Source: Candidatus Poseidoniaceae archaeon (GTDB lineage Archaea; Thermoplasmatota; Poseidoniia; Poseidoniales; Poseidoniaceae). From it: a stretch of 7,867 nt of DNA. The stretch lies in contig DUHU01000004.1 of NCBI GenBank assembly GCA_013330765.1, forward strand, positions 1-7,867, in the 5' to 3' direction. Under the pieces are notes generated by a model, which saw only the letters and a list, made by a program, of their open reading frames with translations, ran no database searches and was not told the origin of the DNA. The position numbers and the translations under genes were made by a program. Of this stretch, positions 5,863-7,867 are shown piece after piece; the first letter of the stretch is position 1; each line of letters starts with the position of its first letter.

Positions 5863-7695
5863 TCAACGAGCCCAGAAATGGTTCTCTTTCCGATGCAGTC
5901 GCACGATTTCGTCGAGGATTTCTTGTTCGACGGCCGACAAATCCACTTTCCGTAGGCGCCGAGCGTGTGATTCCGGGACGTCGACGTAGAACTCGTCGCC
6001 TTCCTTGATGTGACGTCCAACCGTTGGCCCTTGGATGGCACACGCCACCTCATCGCCTTGATTCGCTTCCCGAACGTCTTCGCTGTCGCGGGTCCGGAGC
6101 GACTTCACCTGTCCAACTTGGGATCCGTCTGGGCGCATCAACCGCTGGCCGATGTGCACCCGGCCCCCAACCACACGGACGCCGATGATGGCTGGATCGC
6201 GGCCACGAAAGGTGTGGTTCTCGAGGTAGAGCAGCCGCCCTGGGTGCACCAAATCTTCGCGGGCAGCGGCTTCTGCCGCTGCTTTTGTTTCGTCCCGCCA
6301 TGTTTCGATCTCCTCCATGATGTGGTAGATGATCTCCCCTGCAACGAACTTCACCGGAGCATCCTCGCCCGTAAGGCGGTCGGCGACTTCGCGGTTTGGA
6401 GCAATGGAAAAGCCTGCAATGATGCGATTGAGCGGGTCCTTGGCCGATTCTGCGGTAAGGATGTCTCGTTTGTTGACTGGACCGACGGTGGCCATGCGAA
6501 TCGGGATGTCGAGCTGCCCCAGTTCGAAGGCGAGGGCCTCCAAACCTCCGATGGTGTCTGCTTTGATGACGACACCCTCCTCTTGGAGGTCGATGTCCAC
6601 ACGGCATTCTTCCTGGCAGGCGATCATCGCCGCTTCCAGGGCTTCCTCGTCCTTGGCCAGCCGCACAGTGGTGCCGGCAAGCGCGCGTTCGAGCCCTTGA
6701 GCGACGATCTTCACACCACAGGCTGCTTCGACGTGGTCGACGCTCTCCCAGCGATCGCCCGCGTCGCGCATTTCGGCCATCCCACGCGGGCGTTTCAGGC
6801 CCTTGATGCGGGTGGTGGTGGGGCCGTCGGACGTAGCGAAGACGATGCGGTCGCCCGTTCGAAGGACACCGCGAGAGAGGATGACGTCAATCGTTTTGCT
6901 CATCCCGATTTCGTCCTTCATCTCGAGGATCGTGCCTTCTGCGTCACCGAGGGTGTCGGTCAGACGGTCCTCGAGGAAGCGCTCAGCCAAACCGACGGTC
7001 ACCGTCAGCAGGTCTTGCAAGCCTTCGCCCTCTTTGGCGGACATGGGGACCAAGGCCACATCGGTTCGGAAATCCTTGATTCGGTCGTAGCGTTCGAGGT
7101 TGAATCCATGCTCACCAAACATACCGACCATTTTCCAAAAACGGTCCTCAAAGAGCGCCTGAACGTCCTTGCGTTGTTCTTGGAACGAGGCGATGAAGGC
7201 ACGCCCGCGCTCTGAGCGCCAGCCATGGAGCCGGTCCACCTTGTTTCCAGCCACGACGAAGGGCGTCCGCGTTCGCCGCAAGATCTCCAGGCTCTCAATG
7301 GTCTGAGGCTGAAGCCCTTCCATGATGTCCACCACGAGGATGGCGATGTCGGCCAATTGGCCGCCACGTGAGCGAAGCGAGGTGAAGGAGTGGTGGCCGG
7401 GCGTGTCGATGAAGAGCAGGCCTGGCGACTTGAAATCCCGGCCCCCCATCATCGCCGAGCAAGTGTCGTTGAGCACGCGGGCGGGAACCTCGGTGGCACC
7501 GATGTGTTGGGTGATGCCACCGGCTTCGCGATCCATCACCGAGGCTTGACGGTCCACCCCAATCGAGCGGACCAAATCAAGCAGGCTCGTTTTTCCGTGA
7601 TCAACGTGCCCAAGCACGCTGACGATCGGTTGCCGATTTTCACCACGTAGCGGGGCTTCCTCTTCGGGGGCGGTAGGTTCCGCCTCGTCGGACAT
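5863..7695 (-). CDS. infB: Archaeal translation initiation factor IF2 / eIF5B homologue (aIF5B)
   Basis: A 610-residue GTPase of the IF2/eIF5B family at the archaeal length, without the long N-terminal extension of bacterial or eukaryotic forms. The GTP-binding motifs are complete: G1 GHVDHGKT (29-36), switch I GGITQHIGA (58-66), G3 DTPGH (96-100), G4 NKVD (150-153) and G5 SAK (218-220). H100 is the conserved catalytic His. Beta-barrel domain II follows (about 240-350), then domain III with KADTIGGLEAL, then a linker helix and domain IV with HTFRGRDPAIIGVRV. The protein promotes ribosomal subunit joining and initiator tRNA positioning in the cytoplasm. It ends in HFWAR, close to the eIF5B/aIF5B C-terminal region that contacts aIF1A. 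There is no intein, although some archaeal infB genes carry one. ATG 7695 follows a GGTGA site by 4 nt. The ndk stop is only 13 nt upstream, so the two genes are surely co-transcribed. Confidence 0.97.
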   Translation of the reverse strand: MSDEAEPTAPEEEAPLRGENRQPIVSVLGHVDHGKTSLLDLVRSIGVDRQASVMDREAGGITQHIGATEVPARVLNDTCSAMMGGRDFKSPGLLFIDTPGHHSFTSLRSRGGQLADIAILVVDIMEGLQPQTIESLEILRRTRTPFVVAGNKVDRLHGWRSERGRAFIASFQEQRKDVQALFEDRFWKMVGMFGEHGFNLERYDRIKDFRTDVALVPMSAKEGEGLQDLLTVTVGLAERFLEDRLTDTLGDAEGTILEMKDEIGMSKTIDVILSRGVLRTGDRIVFATSDGPTTTRIKGLKRPRGMAEMRDAGDRWESVDHVEAACGVKIVAQGLERALAGTTVRLAKDEEALEAAMIACQEECRVDIDLQEEGVVIKADTIGGLEALAFELGQLDIPIRMATVGPVNKRDILTAESAKDPLNRIIAGFSIAPNREVADRLTGEDAPVKFVAGEIIYHIMEEIETWRDETKAAAEAAAREDLVHPGRLLYLENHTFRGRDPAIIGVRVVGGRVHIGQRLMRPDGSQVGQVKSLRTRDSEDVREANQGDEVACAIQGPTVGRHIKEGDEFYVDVPESHARRLRKVDLSAVEQEILDEIVRLHRKENHFWAR

Positions 7696-7708
7696 GCCCT
7701 CACCCCGG

Positions 7709-7867
7709 TCATTCGTAGACCCAGCGCTGGCCGTCTTGAGTCCACTCCATCAGGCCTTCAGGGAACCAGAGTGCCAACTCCGCAGCAGCGGTGTCTTCTC
7801 CGTCGGATCCGTGAATCATGTTGTAGCCCATGTCCATGCCGTAATCGCCACGGATGGTGCCAGGGTC
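7709..7867 (-). CDS. ndk: Nucleoside diphosphate kinase, C-terminal fragment cut by the window edge
   Basis: Reading leftward from the right edge, the first base of the window's end is in frame and gives 52 residues ending at a TGA (7711-7709). They begin [20 protein letters not shown] and contain the catalytic His within NMIHGSD, then the (A)ELALWFPEG segment and the usual end RWVYE. These are the signature of nucleoside diphosphate kinase, which transfers the gamma phosphate between nucleoside triphosphates and diphosphates through a phospho-His. The N-terminal two thirds lie outside. In many archaea ndk sits between rpl24e and infB, and the 13-nt gap to infB here agrees. The fragment is intact to its natural end, so this is truncation by the window and not a pseudogene. 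Confidence 0.96.
   Translation of the reverse strand, partial: DPGTIRGDYGMDMGYNMIHGSDGEDTAAAELALWFPEGLMEWTQDGQRWVYE

Noticed and set aside
6010..7215. 401-codon rightward open frame opposite infB
   Set aside because: It lies wholly antisense to a fully recognisable aIF5B gene. The translation has no family features, and such frames are common opposite GC-rich genes with strong third-position bias.
7709..7867. Incomplete ndk considered as a pseudogene
   Set aside because: The frame is intact to the window edge, with the catalytic His and normal C-terminus, so the truncation is an artefact of the window.

Overview
The window looks like chromosomal DNA of a euryarchaeon, most likely a marine planktonic Thermoplasmatota (Marine Group II / Poseidoniales-like). 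Three things point there. A nucleoside diphosphate kinase end is followed directly by an archaeal-type IF2 (aIF5B), a known archaeal gene pair. Several starts carry GGTGA-type ribosome binding sites. A large secreted, membrane-anchored protein carries the Asp-rich thrombospondin type 3 repeats with FPxDPTQW linkers that I associate with this group. The DNA is GC-rich by eye. The lineage is inference from gene content, not from a marker search.

Layout. Positions 1-3184 read rightward: the 3' end of an Ala/Pro/Val-rich protein with no recognised domain (stop at 737), then an 800-residue surface protein (782-3184). The surface protein has a signal peptide, a beta-propeller-like N-terminal half, nine Asp-rich Ca-binding-type motifs, one transmembrane helix, and an acidic cytoplasmic tail ending in a Trp-rich motif. 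Everything from 3185 to 7867 reads leftward. In transcription order it holds the ndk 3' end (7867-7709), the aIF5B gene infB (7695-5863), a MoxR-family AAA+ ATPase (5785-4802), a ParA-family ATPase (4740-3778), a small ribbon-helix-helix (RHH) protein (3687-3445), and an unrecognised protein of about 84 residues (3439-3185). The two blocks converge with no intergenic base: their stop codons abut and form the palindrome TGATCA.

How the genes may work together. ndk-infB is a translation/nucleotide housekeeping pair. moxR has a strong ribosome binding site and a possible TATA-like element of its own, so it may start a separate unit. The most interesting group is parA, an inverted repeat, RHH gene and small ORF. 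A ParA ATPase followed by a small RHH protein is the layout of type Ib plasmid partition cassettes and of archaeal SegAB. The perfect 7-bp inverted repeat between the two genes is a candidate binding site. The alternative is an antitoxin-like RHH regulator with an unknown partner. No mobile element, CRISPR array, tRNA or rRNA was seen, and no gap between genes exceeds 90 bases.
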